A DNA stretch of 60,000 bases from Liolophura sinensis (GCF_032854445.1 NC_088302.1:7189338-7249337), one strand, 5' to 3'; positions 33,588 to 46,009 are shown, numbered from the stretch's first letter. The notes: a model not told the origin generated them from the sequence alone. Numbers and translations: made by a program.

Positions 33588-34506
33588 GCGGCGGAAGGCC
33601 ACGAGAGCGTCGAACAGTGAGAGCGGAGCAATTTTGAACGGGCGATTCAACGGCAAGCGCGTCGCTGGAAATAAATGTAACGTTATAAGCAACCGCATAG
33701 TCATCCAACATGGTCCAGCGAAATGAACACTGCTTGAACGGTCTGTCAACCGTATCTGCACATGCTGAAAGCAAAAGAAAATTTTGTCTCTGAGAGGTTG
33801 GTTTTTCGGATTGGTATACCTAATATGAAAGAGTCAGCTATCCATAAGTGTTATGCATGAATTACTCAAAACACGTTTAGAGAATTCCGGCCTGCTACCT
33901 GTGCTACACATGTAATGGGATTTATGGATATGGTTTTACCGCCATAAATCGAAACTAATTAAGTCGATTAAAACTGTCAAATACATAAACATTTTCATTT
34001 GTTCATGTACTTATTTGGTATGTTTTAGTTTATTTACTCATTTATTTTGAGTAAGGCTTAGAGAGTACCTTCATCATTTTTCAGTTATATACGGCTATAC
34101 TCATTTTCATGGGTGGAGAAAACTGGAGTGAGAGGTGTAAAACACCTACCCACACAAATGACAAACCTCTCCAGGTGTAATGTAAGGATGTAAGCCATGT
34201 GAATAGAAGGAGAGGAGTGGGCCGTGGCCGAGTGGTAAAGATGATTACTTTTAACATGCTCCTTACAGCGCTTGTGGCGCTCTCTACGCTTGCTTTATAT
34301 CACTGCCACCAGTTATCTCAAGCTTTACCTTTGTAGTCTGTGTCATGCACGTTGTTTTGTTTAGGCTTAGCCTTATAGGATGTGTTCCTGGCGCGAAACT
34401 ATTTGATCAGCATTCATCAATAAAATTGTTTCATTGTTGGTTGGACTCATCTTTTACTTTCTTAAAGAGAAAAATGAGAATCCATGTGTATAAAGTATTA
34501 TTTAAG
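33588..34506. other. Unassigned DNA with possible worn SINE
   Basis: 34020-34200 loosely follows a reversed family B layout (TTATTTACTCATTTATTTTGAG, then GGGTGGAGAAAACTGGAGTG). 34218-34236 (GCCGTGGCCGAGTGGTAAAG) looks like a Pol III A box, but no B box follows. No gene is seen. Confidence 0.35.
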
Positions 34507-34583
34507 ACAAAGGTTGAATGAATGAATGATTATGGCTTAACGCCACATCGGCAATATTTCAGCCATATCGTGGCGAGGACAAA
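34507..34583 (-). mobile_element. LINE 3' tail, minus strand
   Basis: (GAAT)n then GATTATGGCTTAACGCCACA and TCGGCAATATTTCAGCCATA are the near-exact reverse of the LINE end at 4455-4540. No upstream polymerase sequence is present, so it is either an extremely short 5'-truncated copy or the tail of a SINE that borrows the LINE end. Confidence 0.75.
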
Positions 34584-36794
34584 GGTTGAGACAGGGTTAT
34601 TATGTTTTCTGACATCTCTGTGACCCAGTGACCCCGACGTTGGTCAAGATTTCAAATTTGCTAGTGTGGCAGTGATGTAGAACGTTAGAGAACGGCGCAT
34701 ACGCTGTAAAGAGTACGACATTTCAGTCACAAAGGCATTTGACGTGGTGGTTCAAACCTGGCCTTTTCACGTGAAATTTGTACATTTCCCCACCCTAGTA
34801 CAGATCTTTATTTTCCCCAAAACACTGAGAGAGAGAAAAAACTTTTGTTTTTAGCACTACTACTATATATCCTAAAAATCGGATAAATTACAGCACTTCC
34901 CTTTTCTGTAGATGAACAGCTGTAAGTCAGTTCCTTAGGCTGAATCACTAAAATTAGTGTTGTTGACATCAAGATTTAAAACCTGTCTGAAGCAGTGTAC
35001 AGACATCAAGCTTGTTCACATGGTCTCATAGAAAGGATGTCTTGGTGACATAACATCGCCTGCGCAATATGCACATAGAATGATAATAAACTTTGAAAAA
35101 AACATTTTAAACAAGTTCCTCTATGATGTTGTTGGCATTGTTGAGGACCCGATGGTGGTCTTTGTATTGATCGCCTGGAGCATTCTTGAAATGCGCATGC
35201 GCAGCTAATCAGTAATATTTTTCTCTTGTTTATTATTCTGCTATTATAAATCGAAGTGTATCAAGCATTTACCACCGTTTTCGGATTTATGTTCATGATT
35301 TTTTCATAATTACAGGAAATATTAAGAAGCGGTGCAAAATAAGAAAAGAGAAGACCTTAAAGGAAAGATAGCCATTTCTTCCTTTTGCACATGAAGTTTA
35401 TAAGAGTATTAAACCTTGAAATTTTTATTTTGCATGTGAAAGCAGCACTCGGTTTGGAATTTGGTTGATAACCTGGTGGTTGAGCTTAAGGCGCCTGTTC
35501 TATGTAGGTGATAAATGTACAAATGATATGTACGAAAAACACTCATAGTGGACACTACTACAGTATAAAAGAGTTCAGTAAAACCAGTCGAGTGACGACT
35601 ATTCACTCTGCTTAAATATTAACAACTTACACGCCATTTACTGCGCTAAAATTGTGACACACGTTAATGGAGGAATTTATTTTAATACCTGAAGTTTCTT
35701 TGATTGCCATGACCAAAATTAAACTGGCGATGAAGCTTAAAAATATGATCAGGAATAATCCCACAAGTTAAGATTAAGTCTACTTTATTTATATTCAAGT
35801 TTTTAAAGTTTCATGGGTTCCATTTGGGCGGAAACTTGGAGATCACGGAAAGACATTTTAACATTAAGAATGTATGAAATGCATTAAGAATGCATGAAAC
35901 ATTACGAATGCATGAAAACGCTTCCACTCAGGTGAGAACTTTTTTTCACCCAGGTAAACCCCTCCGCTTAATGAGTTACAGAAGTTTAAAAATATAAAAT
36001 GTCATATGTGGGCCGCCGTAGTTAAGCGACATCACGGAGTCATTCAGGACAATATGATCACATATCTACTTTTTTGAACTGCAGAAAGAGAACGAAACAA
36101 TTGAATACCACCCTTGCGTCAAAATAGACCCATAATTTCACGTGTTTTTCTGAATGCTTGTATTTGAAGCATATTCTGCTATCGGGCGCGTTATAGTACC
36201 AAAAAACAAACTTTCCTGTCTTGCACATTTTCAGCAAAAGTAGTTAACGATCCGAAGTTCAGCTGATCAGAAATCAAGTGATGGCAGAGGAAATAAGATC
36301 TTTCTATCAACCTTTGTGTAAGTACGTGATGCATGCTGTAACTTCCGACCTCAAATTACTAACCAACTTATAACGTCTGACAAATAGAGTTGGGGGCTAT
36401 ACTGTCTTCAATAGACGGACCACTACGTCAAAGGTCCATCGAGGGCCTTCGACCTCTTATTGTGACCAATGCCCCACGGACACTGAGATCGACAGTGGAA
36501 ATGTAGAAGTAACCCTAAATTCATGTGGCAATGTTTGGGCAAGTGAAGGCACCTATTCTGGAAACAACCTTTCAGCATTGCGATGGAACACTGAAAATTG
36601 CAAGTGAGGAAGAGGTTGTTCTTACATGTAACTGGGAAAATGTAGAGATTCTTTGTATTGCGACATATACAGTCATCTAAGTAACATGGTTTGACCAGTT
36701 GTAACGGTTATATCTTATTCTTGGTAAAGCTTTGTCCAGACAAAGGTTGCTTTGTTCCAATCTTGCTCTGCTTCATTCGGCTGTACCATTTAGT
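34584..36794. other. Unassigned DNA
   Basis: No gene is recognised. 35865-35925 has three copies of a ~20-base phrase ACATTAAGAATGTATGAAA and variants. Nothing else repeats clearly. Confidence 0.4.
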
Positions 36795-36898
36795 CAGGGT
36801 GGTTGGTAGGTACCTAGTGAGGGGAGTGAATTGAAAGTTTTTAAATACGGCGTTAAACGCCAATTAACAATTAAATAAATAATTAAATAAATAAATAT
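36795..36898 (+). mobile_element. SINE 3' tail fragment, A-rich end
   Basis: GAAAGTTTTTAAATACGGCG then TTAAACGCCAATTAACAATT and a run of AAATA units. It resembles a family B tail and lies directly before the family D copy. Confidence 0.55.
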
Positions 36899-37205
36899 AT
36901 GCCGTGTATGTACGCTTTGGGGTTTAACGCCGTACTTTGCATTTTTCAGTCATATGACGACAAGGGGTCATTAGATGTGTGTACACATATATTGTGGCAG
37001 GGCGAGTACACACCGGCAAAGTGGTGTCGTCACTTAAGTATCATGTCAAAGGCAGCATACAACATACCCCACCAAGTCATACTATGCCGACAGAGGCCAA
37101 CCAGTCCAGCTTAACCTCCTCTAATATCTCAGTACGGAACGCCAAGCGAGACTGTAACTAGTAAATAAATAAACAAATAAGCAAACAAGCAAATAAATAA
37201 ATAGG
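36899..37205 (-). mobile_element. SINE, family D, copy 1, minus strand
   Basis: Shares with 39010-39475: GTCATTAGATGTGTGTACAC, TTGTGGCAGGGCGAGTACAC, CAAAGTGGTGTCGTCAC, AGTATCATG and CGCCAAGCGAG in the same order. There is a single body unit and no tRNA-like head. It ends in an A-rich run of AAATAAATA type at 37160-37205. Confidence 0.7.
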
Positions 37206-37556
37206 CGGTGATAGATTTACATAAGAGTAAAATAGCATGACCATTTATAAAGTCAGAAATGACGTCAATAAGCCGTAGTTTGTCTTCGCCTTCCAAGAAT
37301 GAATTCTTATATCCTGTTTCAGTATTGTGCCGGATGAGTTGGAAGTGTTCATTCATATCCTTCATTTGGATAGTACCCTTTTGTTTCACATAAGCAGTGT
37401 TGAAAACAATGCCTTCTTCTAGATGGCTTTGATCGCAGATGCTTTGGAGGGGGAAATGTCATTTCTGATGTCATCTCAAAATGTTCCAGTGATGCACTAT
37501 TGTCGGGTATATGTTGACCTTCTACTCGGTCTACGCAAAAAGATATTTTCGCAATT
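37206..37556. other. Unassigned DNA
   Basis: No gene or repeat is recognised; small overlapping open frames occur on both strands. Confidence 0.4.
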
Positions 37557-37632
37557 GGCGAATGAACGAATGAATGATTATGGCTTAACGCCACTTCGGC
37601 AATATCTCAGCCATATCGTGGCGGGAACATGT
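37557..37632 (-). mobile_element. LINE 3' tail, minus strand
   Basis: GAATGAACGAATGAATGATT, ATGGCTTAACGCCACTTCGG and CAATATCTCAGCCATATCGT match the reverse of the end at 4455-4540 and the copy at 34507. Confidence 0.75.
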
Positions 37633-38579
37633 TAAAACCAGGAAGTAATGGGCGAGAATGAATGATGATGAAGGCCAACTATAAAGAGGAAAGAAACAAG
37701 GAAAAAGAGCAAATACACCAAGTAATCTCTAATTTAAGTTAATTTGAAACAATTTTTAAAGTGAGGTATTATACTTCTGTTCACCAGACACTTGTAAAGT
37801 TTCACCAGTTACGTTTTAATTTTTATTTTCAGAAACATTTCTATTTATTTTTTACGATTGTATTTCAATCAAGCAGAATAACGGTTTCGTATGGGAACAT
37901 AACGACAGTTACACTTACGTGTTTTTATTGCACTTGTCAGATTGTGCTGAATACATGTCAATCTTTGGAATCGATCCAACCAATGAAAACGTATGCATTA
38001 CTCCAAGAACGTCTAACCCAGATGTGTGAACAAGCCTTGTCTATATGTATGTTGTTCTTAAGATAACATCGTGTTTGACAAAGGCCTGGTAAAACCACGC
38101 TTGCTATGTGGGATATGTATCCACTATAGGCCTGTCGTTTGTATGGGCTGAAGCAACCACGTAACAACACAGCAACTGTGGGTGGGTGGACTGTACAAAC
38201 AAAAAAACATGGGCCTAAATACATTTAGTCATATGTGCTGAAGTTAACTCTCATTTGTTTCTTTCTATGTGGGAGTATTGGACAGAAGCCCACACAATCC
38301 GGTGATTATGGTGAGACGGGTTGAATTGATCCGTACGCCAACGATAATCAATGTATGTTTGTGGAATGTGGGTTAGGCTTAATTTGCGTTTTAATTAAAG
38401 GTAACAGGCGTGAAACGATTAGTACCAGTTCGTGCCTGGTGTTTAATACATATACTGCCTATAGTGTAAGTTCATTTATGCTTATCCACCAAACAAGAGC
38501 CATTTCTCGTCATCCCAGAGTCTCTATTCTGTATATCACCTATAGTATATTATATATAACCCAAAGGTGATCACCGTAC
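37633..38579. other. Unassigned AT-rich DNA
   Basis: No gene, domain or repeat family is recognised. Confidence 0.4.
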
Positions 38580-38720
38580 GATCGTTTCATCGCCCGGTGT
38601 TAGCACTAAGCGATGGCACCTTGTCACGAAACGACAGCACGGTGGCACGAAGCGATGGCACGATAGTACGAAGTGATGGCACGATGCTACTATCGCTTTG
38701 TGCCATCGTACTATCGTGAG
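38580..38720. repeat. Short tandem unit with inverted repeat (hairpin)
   Basis: A phrase of the CACGAAGCGATGGCACGAT type repeats between 38605 and 38690, then reappears inverted: CACGATAGTACGA...TGGCAC (38659-38682) faces GTGCCATCGTACTATCGTG (38700-38718). The arms match across 19 positions with a 5-base bulge and a 17-base loop. Confidence 0.8.
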
Positions 38721-39004
38721 AAGTAAGTCAAATTTTATTTTAATTTCTGGACTTGAAACTGTTCACGAATCCATGTAAAATCTCAGGTATCACAACGAGT
38801 TGAACAAAACACGCGTATTTTATTGAACTGTGTGTAAGTGCCGAGGGTCATAATGTTTTAACACGGTCACGTGGATTTGTTTGTCCTGCAGCGATGAAAT
38901 CTTCATGCTCACTGGAAACAGCTGTCCAACTTATAGTTTGCTGTAGATAAAATCCTTCGAATCTGGGATCTTAAATAAAACCGGATTCTCGATTTTTGAA
39001 AGCA
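38721..39004. other. Unassigned DNA
   Basis: No feature is recognised. Confidence 0.4.
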
Positions 39005-39575
39005 ATATATATATTATGTATGTATGATTTGGTTTTACGTCATACGTATCAATTTCTAAACTCATGTTACGACGGACAGTCATTAAATGTGTGTACATAT
39101 ACTGAATCTTCTTGTGGCAGGGTGATTTAGTTCCGCCAAAGTGCTGCCGCCGCTGGAGTATCATGCTGAAGACACCAGACATGACAATCCATCCAGTCAC
39201 CTTACAGGCCCTACTGACACCGAGGAAAACAGTGTTTTCGTGCTCTAGCCTCTCCGTGTTTAGCGCCAAGCGAGGCAGCAGCAAGTACCATCTTGTGGCA
39301 GGGTGATTTCATTCCGCCAAAGTGCTGCCGCCGCTGGAGTATCATGTTGAAGACACCAGACATGACAATCCATCCAGTCACCTTACAGGCCTTTCTGACA
39401 CCGAAGAAAACAGTGTTTCCGTGCTCTAGCCTCTCCGTGTTTAGGGCCAAGCGAGGCAGCAGCAAGTACCATTTTTAAACTCTTTGGCATGACTTGTAGG
39501 GCTCGATTCCAGGTCTCGCGACTTCGAGTTAGACGTTCTAACTAACCATTACACAACCGCGGTGACTCTCTTTGC
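39005..39575 (-). mobile_element. SINE, family D, with tRNA-like head and duplicated body, minus strand
   Basis: Read on the minus strand, a tRNA-like head lies at about 39572-39495 (GGTTGTGTAATGGTTAGTTA as A-box region, GGAATCGAGCCC as B box). The body follows, present as two tandem copies of about 181 bp (39292-39474 and 39111-39291), over 90% alike by eye. The distal part reaches about 39005. The single-body relative is at 36899-37205. Confidence 0.75.
39111..39474 (+). repeat. 181-bp tandem duplication inside the SINE
   Basis: CTTGTGGCAGGGTGATTT starts at 39111 and again at 39292. Both copies run through CCGCCAAAGTGCTGCCGCCG, GACATGACAATCCATCCAGT and CAAGCGAGGCAGCAGCAAGT. The copies differ at about ten positions. 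Confidence 0.95.
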
Positions 39576-41460
39576 CATTTTCTGCTTGTGAAACAATGCA
39601 TACAAATTAGGAATTAGCTCACCTTGCTTAAAATCGTCCCAGCCATAGATAAGAATTATTTACAGGTAGAAAGGTTTGTCTATGCTACGTCAGTTGTTGT
39701 TTAAGTCCATATCCTTTCTTGCGTAAAATGCTGATTTAAGTGCAAATGCTGCGTGTATCAAGAAAAGAAACTGTTGTGTGAGAAACAGTCATATATTTCT
39801 GCATGGTCATGAATAATACTGACGCCTGTTTTTGTACGGTCTACAAAGACGTGGGCCAAATGTGCCGAGCATAAAAATATATGGAGCATAATAAATATAA
39901 TTGAGGCCTGTTGTCATCTATCCTTATAGATGCGTGCAAAGTTATATCCTCATTTTCCGACATAAATGATATAATCTGACAATGCTTCCTGTTGCAGGAA
40001 TAAAAGGCCACTGAGGGTACTCTATGTAAAACGAGCAAAAATTTCCCACTTTTCTCGTCAAATGGATGTTAGATATTGGAGTATATAGTAATCTCGACAG
40101 CGTGGGGAAATATATGTTCTCACATGACGCTAGGCATGCCTAGACTGTGGATAGTGGGAAGGTTATATATAACGGTATCCCCGGGTGCAAACCTGCTATG
40201 CCAAAGGTCAGCGGTTTTCTCCCCCATTCACTGACAGTCATTATATAAGTGAAAAAGTCTTGATTATTACGTTGAACAACAATCAAATCGCACAAATGAA
40301 ACACCAACTAAACAAATAAGTAATTCGTCAATCCTTTTGTGAAAAAAAAATATCACCAACATTTTGTACCCAGCAGTATATTTGCTTTTAAGTGAAATAT
40401 ATCACCAACATTTTGTACCTAGCAGTATATTTTGCTTGTAAGTGAAATAATTCACCAAAAGTTTTATACGTAAACACACGAAAGTTTTTCTGACAGCAAA
40501 TGATAATTGATAAATTAGGTGGAATTCATCGGTGGACAGTTACTGTAAATCACCTCCTAAAATTCAAGTGCGTTCATTTTGATGAGCAGATTCGGCAATA
40601 TACAGGTATAGCTTAATTCAGTTTACACACATTACTTGTGATTAAGTTGTGTTACTCATTCAAACGATCCGAGGCGAATGATGTCAGAATGAAGAATGTA
40701 AACCTCGTTTTCAGATGTATAATTGTAATACAGGTCATGTTTCATGTTTTCACTTCCCTCATTCTTTTCATTTAGTCATTCAACTGTTATTTAACGCCCT
40801 GCTCGAGAATTTTTCACTTAAGCCGGAGAAACATTAGACGGATTTTTTAGCTTGTACGCAAGAACTTAATCGCCCACGAAATACGCTGAAGATACTCGTA
40901 GTATAGTTGCTGACACACGTGGAGGAGGTTGAAACTGAACTTTGTACGATTTAGCCATGGCTTTGCCCATGCATGTGAGATTGCTGGTCAAATAAATTAA
41001 ATTGAAATTAACGAACCACAGTCATGAGGACGAAAGGAGATGCGATTTGGCGAGGTCAACAGACAAGACACTGGCACCAACTTAAAACCAAAAATACTGA
41101 CTTCTTTAAATGATGTCCGGCAATATGTGTTATTAGTGCTTCTCACGAGTTAGGAAATTAAGTGCCCGACTAAAAGAATATGGTGTGAATATGATAACTA
41201 GTGTGAACAGAATACAATTCAGATTTGTTCTTTTTCATTATTTCTGTACATACTGGTACTATATCTGAGTTTTGTTCCCATGTAATGTAGAAACAATGTC
41301 GAAAACCTAACCCATTGTTACTCATGGATAATCGCATTGCTTTTGAAAATGAATACCAAGATATCCTTTTGGACTCCACATAGCTTAGGCTACAATTCAA
41401 ACGCATACCAGTGTAACATGACGTCGAGGATACTACTATACTGGAACATATATGACCACA
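39576..41460. other. Unassigned AT-rich DNA with small repeats
   Basis: 40150-40320 has a worn SINE 3' part (CGGTTTTCTCCCCCATTCAC, TATATAAGTGAAAAAGTCTT, CAATCAAATCGCAC). 40350-40465 has a 49-base unit (ATCACCAACATTTTGTACC at 40352 and 40401, a worn third at 40450). No gene is seen. Confidence 0.45.
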
Positions 41461-42127
41461 AATAAGACTGGCTTATTAAGATCTATATTTTGACTGAGGT
41501 CAAAAGAGGTGAAAATGGTTCGCGTAACAATTTAACAAGTGATCAGCATTTTAAATCCTAGTGTCATTGCTCTAATACAAATTCACAACTCTTTGTAGGT
41601 CAGGATTCGAAAGAGCTTCAAACTGAAGACAAAATTGGTACTGAACTCAAGGCAGTCAGACATTTCACAGAACAGGGTTGACGGCGAAAGTTTAATGGGG
41701 CACTCTAACCCCCAAAATTGTGAACATTCTGCAGGCTGGAGCACGTGTTGCTCTCTAGAAGGTATGGCATTCCCTACAGTATGTCGACAGTAGTAAAACG
41801 ACATAGCTTCCACAAACCAAGGCAATAAACTTTGCATTTTGTATCTACGTTGAGTTACACGAGAAAGAGGTTCTACATCACACAGACGACACAAGGTCAG
41901 CCTGATGAAAACCACGGGCCGATGACACAAAATCTGTTTTGACAATGTCAATTCACTACCTATATTTGGGCGAAGAAAAATTGGGAACATTTAAACAAGT
42001 TTTGTTTTTGAGACAAATCTGTCAAACTTTTAATATCCAAGGATACAGTGTTTATATTTTAATGTCCAAAATCGATTTGTGAAATCGGTCCCACATGCCA
42101 TAAAAAACGCTCCCCACCGGATATATC
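41461..42127. other. Unassigned DNA with one minus-strand open frame
   Basis: A 135-codon frame on the minus strand (41583-41990) is open, but it has no motif, repeat or splice cue and is left unassigned. Confidence 0.35.
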
Positions 42128-42260
42128 ACACGTATTTATTTGGCTGGCATTTTACGCCGTACTCAATAATGTTTCACTTATGTGACGACGACCAGCATTA
42201 TGATGGGAGGAAACCCGCGACAATCCGCAGGTTTCAGGCAGACCTTCCCGCGTAAGAAAG
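42128..42260 (-). mobile_element. SINE family B, 3' half, minus strand
   Basis: CGTATTTATTTGGCTGGCAT, TTTACGCCGTACTCAATAAT, GTTTCACTTATGTGACGACG, CAGCATTATGATGGGAGGAA and ACAATCCGCAGG follow family B in reverse. Confidence 0.8.
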
Positions 42261-44848
42261 GAGTGCACGCTGACTACCTCGCCCACGGATAACCCTATAC
42301 ATCACCAGTATAGATGCACTCTCACAAAACCTCGTAGAATTAAATTGGTACTCCTTGGTTTTCAGTGGACCTCCTGTTAGCGAAAACGTTTGAAATGCCA
42401 CAATATTTCTGCGAGACAATATAAGATGAAATAGCAATATCAAGATCCTTGCAGACGAGCTGTGAGCGGTCACTCAGTGACGTAACAAACCCTCAAACCG
42501 TATAGGCTTAATTATAGTTTTCTAACGCGTTGATCTCAAATGAACTCAGCATCGTGAACACAGAGAAATTCGCTTTCTGTATCAGCCTATTCATAAGACC
42601 GCGCAGAAATACATAGATAATCAAGGAAAAAACTTCCCCACATTGCTGAAATATTGCCAGAGGGCCAATATTTCGTGCTTACATTTGACACCATCCATAT
42701 TTTAATGCTTGTGTATTTATACAGTCTGTGTTGGTTGGACATATATATACAAAGGGTCAGTCTACCGTGACTGACTCTTTTGTTGGGTCTATACGGCTAA
42801 TAAACCCTATACCGCCAAAGTCGACATTTTAGCCCCAAACCAGGCGATATCTGAAATGAAATGCTCAAATGTAATTTCACCCGTTATAAATGATCGAGTA
42901 GATCCCTTAATGCAATACTGTACACAAATTTCAGGTTTTCCCCTGCAGGTGTATGTATGGGTGGAGGACACCGGATTGTCCTCTATATAGCTATATAACA
43001 AACTGCCTGACTTAAAGCCGCAGCCGAATATAATGTTTAGATGCAATCATGTGTATTATCATACCATTTTTGCTACACATCACTATAAATTAGTTTACGG
43101 TATTAAACAATATCAACGTTTTCGATTCTTAATGTCGCACAGAGCTAGCATTGTCATTAAACACGAGGTAAAACAAAATCGACAACTAAACCGGGTTAAA
43201 GTTTGTGTGAAAAAAAACGGCTGTATTGTTAGGAGTTATTTATGAAACCTGTATGTAAATTAGTTATATTAGCCCAGATATATGTTCTTCCTGTAGAAAG
43301 TGCGCACAGCCCACGTTATCATGGTAGTTGAATGTAGCGTTCACAGTTTGAAAGGTTAAAGTTTTTTGAATAAATAGATTTTTTTCATCCTGGTACAAAA
43401 AGAGCAGAGTGGATTCGGTAAAAATATATGCAGCGTTAGAATACAGCGAAAATCTAGGATAGATTTTATCTTTTACAACAATACGTCTCGGCGTTGATCC
43501 AGCTCAAAGCCGCATGTTTACACGGCATACAACTCCCAGACCCTCCTGTTCACAGAGGGAAAGCTGTACACCAAAATTTACACGCACAAAAAAGAGTTGG
43601 CGTCTTGCCAAGCTATATACGCATTCCATTGGCAAAGACGTGAGCCAGTCTACAACACCCTGCGACCCACATTTATATTCACCTCCAGCTGTCGTCTAGA
43701 GTTGGTTGCCATGGCAACCATGCTCCCCTATGGCGGTTGTCACGGTTATGAACATACCACTTGAAATACTAACAAGAGTACCACAAAAGCAGTGCCTCTG
43801 TGGTGGATGCGTATATACGAATTAAATTGTCACGTATATGGGTCAGAAAAGCTTAAGATGACGGAGTACTTTCAATGTGACGACAAAAAAGAAGCAAATA
43901 ATATATTTACACTGGCATATAATACATTTATACTGACAGAGTATGTGTTAATAAAAGTAGATGACTGCTTGGTGAATCTATTTGGTGGTGATAGTCTCAA
44001 AAGAATTTGTCAAACTTGTCCACATATGGATATAATTTTATACAGGAAAGCGCACTCGGGCATTCGGGTTTTTCATACACTTAACCAAGCTGTCATATAG
44101 CCAAGTAAAACTAACACTGAGACAAGTGAACCAGACAAATGTAACCATGACAGTGTCGAAGGATTGGGGGAACATGATGTGATACAAGTGCGATCGTTGC
44201 TACCATCTCCTAGTCAATGGGGAGATAGACTGACAGTGTATATTGCCAAGTAAAATAAAATTCATATTAGTCCGGTACTTTGGTTGCCTTCTAATACAGA
44301 ATCGCTCATTGATGTACGTGAAAGTTGTCCCCATTAAAACAGATGGTTTCTACAGCCTATTGCTTCAGGTATCGCGCCTCAGTTCTGCAGTTACACATGA
44401 ATGCCCAATCATCAGCAAAACTATGACCTTTAACTTCAGCAATTTAATATCCGCAAAATTCAACTAACAACCACACTACCAACAAGATGTGCAAAATTAA
44501 TCAACGTCATAGAGAAAATAACAGATGGTGATCTCATTGCTAATTATTTGTCAAAGTCATATTCAGGCCTCTCCCTGATGACTCAAAACTAATAATCCGT
44601 CAGGTGTTGAATTCCATATTCTGGGCTTAAACTTGTTTTCTTCAGAATTGTTTTAAAATTTCTGGCTTACCCATTGTCTGCGTGTAGCGGCCGATATGAT
44701 ATTATATTATGTTTTCAGTATAAACAGGAATATAAAAATCGCGACATTCAAATGCGAACAGGAGTTGGCCACCAATAAAAGAGACTGGACAATTGATGGC
44801 GCAATATACAATAAGATGCAGCACACTTTCTAAATGGTTTCGTTTTAA
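42261..44848. other. Unassigned DNA
   Basis: Short open frames (42807-43046, 43033-43245, 43792-44100) carry no motif. No repeat family is recognised. Confidence 0.4.
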
Positions 44849-44913
44849 CTGATCTGAGACTTAAACCAGCCAATTATTTCTCATCTTTACTCTCCGATAG
44901 TGGAACCCTTACA
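44849..44913 (+). repeat. Remnant of 5' LTR (last ~65 bases)
   Basis: CTGATCTGAGACTTAAACCA, GCCAATTATTTCTCATCTTT and ACTCTCCGATAGTGG...CCCTTACA match 48923-48987 at the end of the 3' LTR, with six or so changes. Upstream of 44849 the similarity stops, so the 5' LTR is truncated or replaced. Confidence 0.75.
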
Positions 44914-45049
44914 TAGTGAAGGCTTGTGCGGGAACTAAAACCTGCCTGTGCTGGATTGTAGAACGTTAATTATCAACTTGTTTAGCGGTGTTTTGGTACC
45001 CGTTTTGGGTCAAACAGAGATTCACATTTTGTAAAATTATTTATATAGT

Positions 45050-45308
45050 GGGGGCCTCCATGGCTCAGTTGGTTAACGCGCTAGCGCAGCGTAATGACCC
45101 AGGAGTCTCTCACCAATGCAGTCGCTATGAGTTCAAGTCCAGCTTATGCTGGCTTCCTCTCCGGTCGTAAGTGGGAAGGCCTGTCAGCAACGTTTGGATG
45201 GTCCCCCGGGCTGCCCGGTTTCCACCCACCATAATGCTGACCGCCGTCGTATAAGTGAAATATTCTTGAGTACGGCGTAAAACGCCAATCAAATAAATAA
45301 ACAAATAC
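45050..45308 (+). mobile_element. Full-length tRNA-derived SINE, family B, nested in the LTR element
   Basis: The head GGGGCCTCCATGGCTCAGTT contains an A box (TGGCTCAGTTGG, 45061-45072) and a B-box match (GAGTTCAAGTCC, 45129-45140). The centre has GTGGGAAGGCCTGTCAGCAA; the tail has TTGAGTACGGCGTAAAACGC and CAATCAAATAAATAAAC. A perfect 11-base target duplication ATTTATATAGT flanks it (45039-45049 and 45309-45319). It lies between the LTR remnant and gag, so it inserted after the LTR element did. This is the reference copy for the family B fragments in the window. Confidence 0.95.
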
Positions 45309-45330
45309 ATTTATATAGTTACACTATATA

Positions 45331-45603
45331 GTGCCAGGCTGTCTGGCTGATGAATATGAGTTAAATCATAATCTAATGGACAAAAATTTCACGCCTAAAT
45401 TTCAGAAGAAGTGGAATTCTGACTTCAATTTTAGTACCGACGAGCAGACCGGTGAGAAGCGTAAGTCAAATGTGTGTTTTTCTTTTGACAAGAAGGCCAA
45501 ATCTAAAAATGTAAGTCCACCTTCTTGCCGTTACTGTAAAGCCACAGGACATCTATTATCCACCTGCCCAGTCCTGAAAATGAAAGAGCAGCGAAGTCAT
45601 TAG
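45331..45603 (+). pseudogene. gag: gag remnant with CCHC zinc knuckle
   Basis: An open piece of 90 codons with KFQKKWN upstream and CRYCKATGHLLSTCP near its end, a CX2CX4HX4C nucleocapsid-type knuckle. The N-terminal capsid part is missing, probably lost with the LTR region. A stop follows at 45601-45603. Confidence 0.75.
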
Positions 45604-45995
45604 CTTTTGTTATCTCTAGTTGTAAACCAGTGAGACCACAAGTAGAGATAGGTAGTGTTGGTCCTATCGTTAAACCACAAGTTAAGGAGATAGACCAGAC
45701 TTGGTAATAGAGTTACCTCACCTGTTCGTATACTTAGGGATACTAGGGCTAGTCGGTCTTTGATGTTAGCAGATGTAATTCCTGCACATTCTGATAAGAC
45801 CAACAGTCATGCTTTGATCCACGGTATTAATGGAAAATTTATGTCTATTCCATTACTGGAGGTTACCCGTACTTCTGATTTGGTTACTGGTTTAGTAACG
45901 ATAGGTGTTGTTAATACCTGTAGAAGGTATTTACTTTTTGCTGGGTTTTTGCTTTTTGCTAACTTTATCTCCTACCTAGCAGGAGATAAAAGTTA
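45604..45995 (+). pseudogene. Retroelement protease region, active-site Gly lost
   Basis: Around 45735-45770 the frame reads RILRDTRASRSLM. In aspartic proteases of this kind the motif is D-T/S-G-A/S, so the Gly has become Arg here. Downstream text (HGINGKFMSIPL) fits the flap and core region. Frame breaks precede and follow it. The assignment rests on position and this one motif. Confidence 0.6.
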
Positions 45996-46009
45996 AACTG
46001 TTTTCATTT

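Noticed and set aside
34218-34290. Possible tRNA gene (GGCCGTGGCCGAGTGGTAAAG)
   Set aside because: Has an A-box-like start but no B box, and no cloverleaf can be drawn.
41583-41990. 135-codon minus-strand open frame
   Set aside because: No recognisable motif or context.
45050-45142. Possible true tRNA gene at the head of the SINE
   Set aside because: The boxes are good but the stems do not pair as a tRNA, and the sequence continues into the SINE body with target duplications around the whole.
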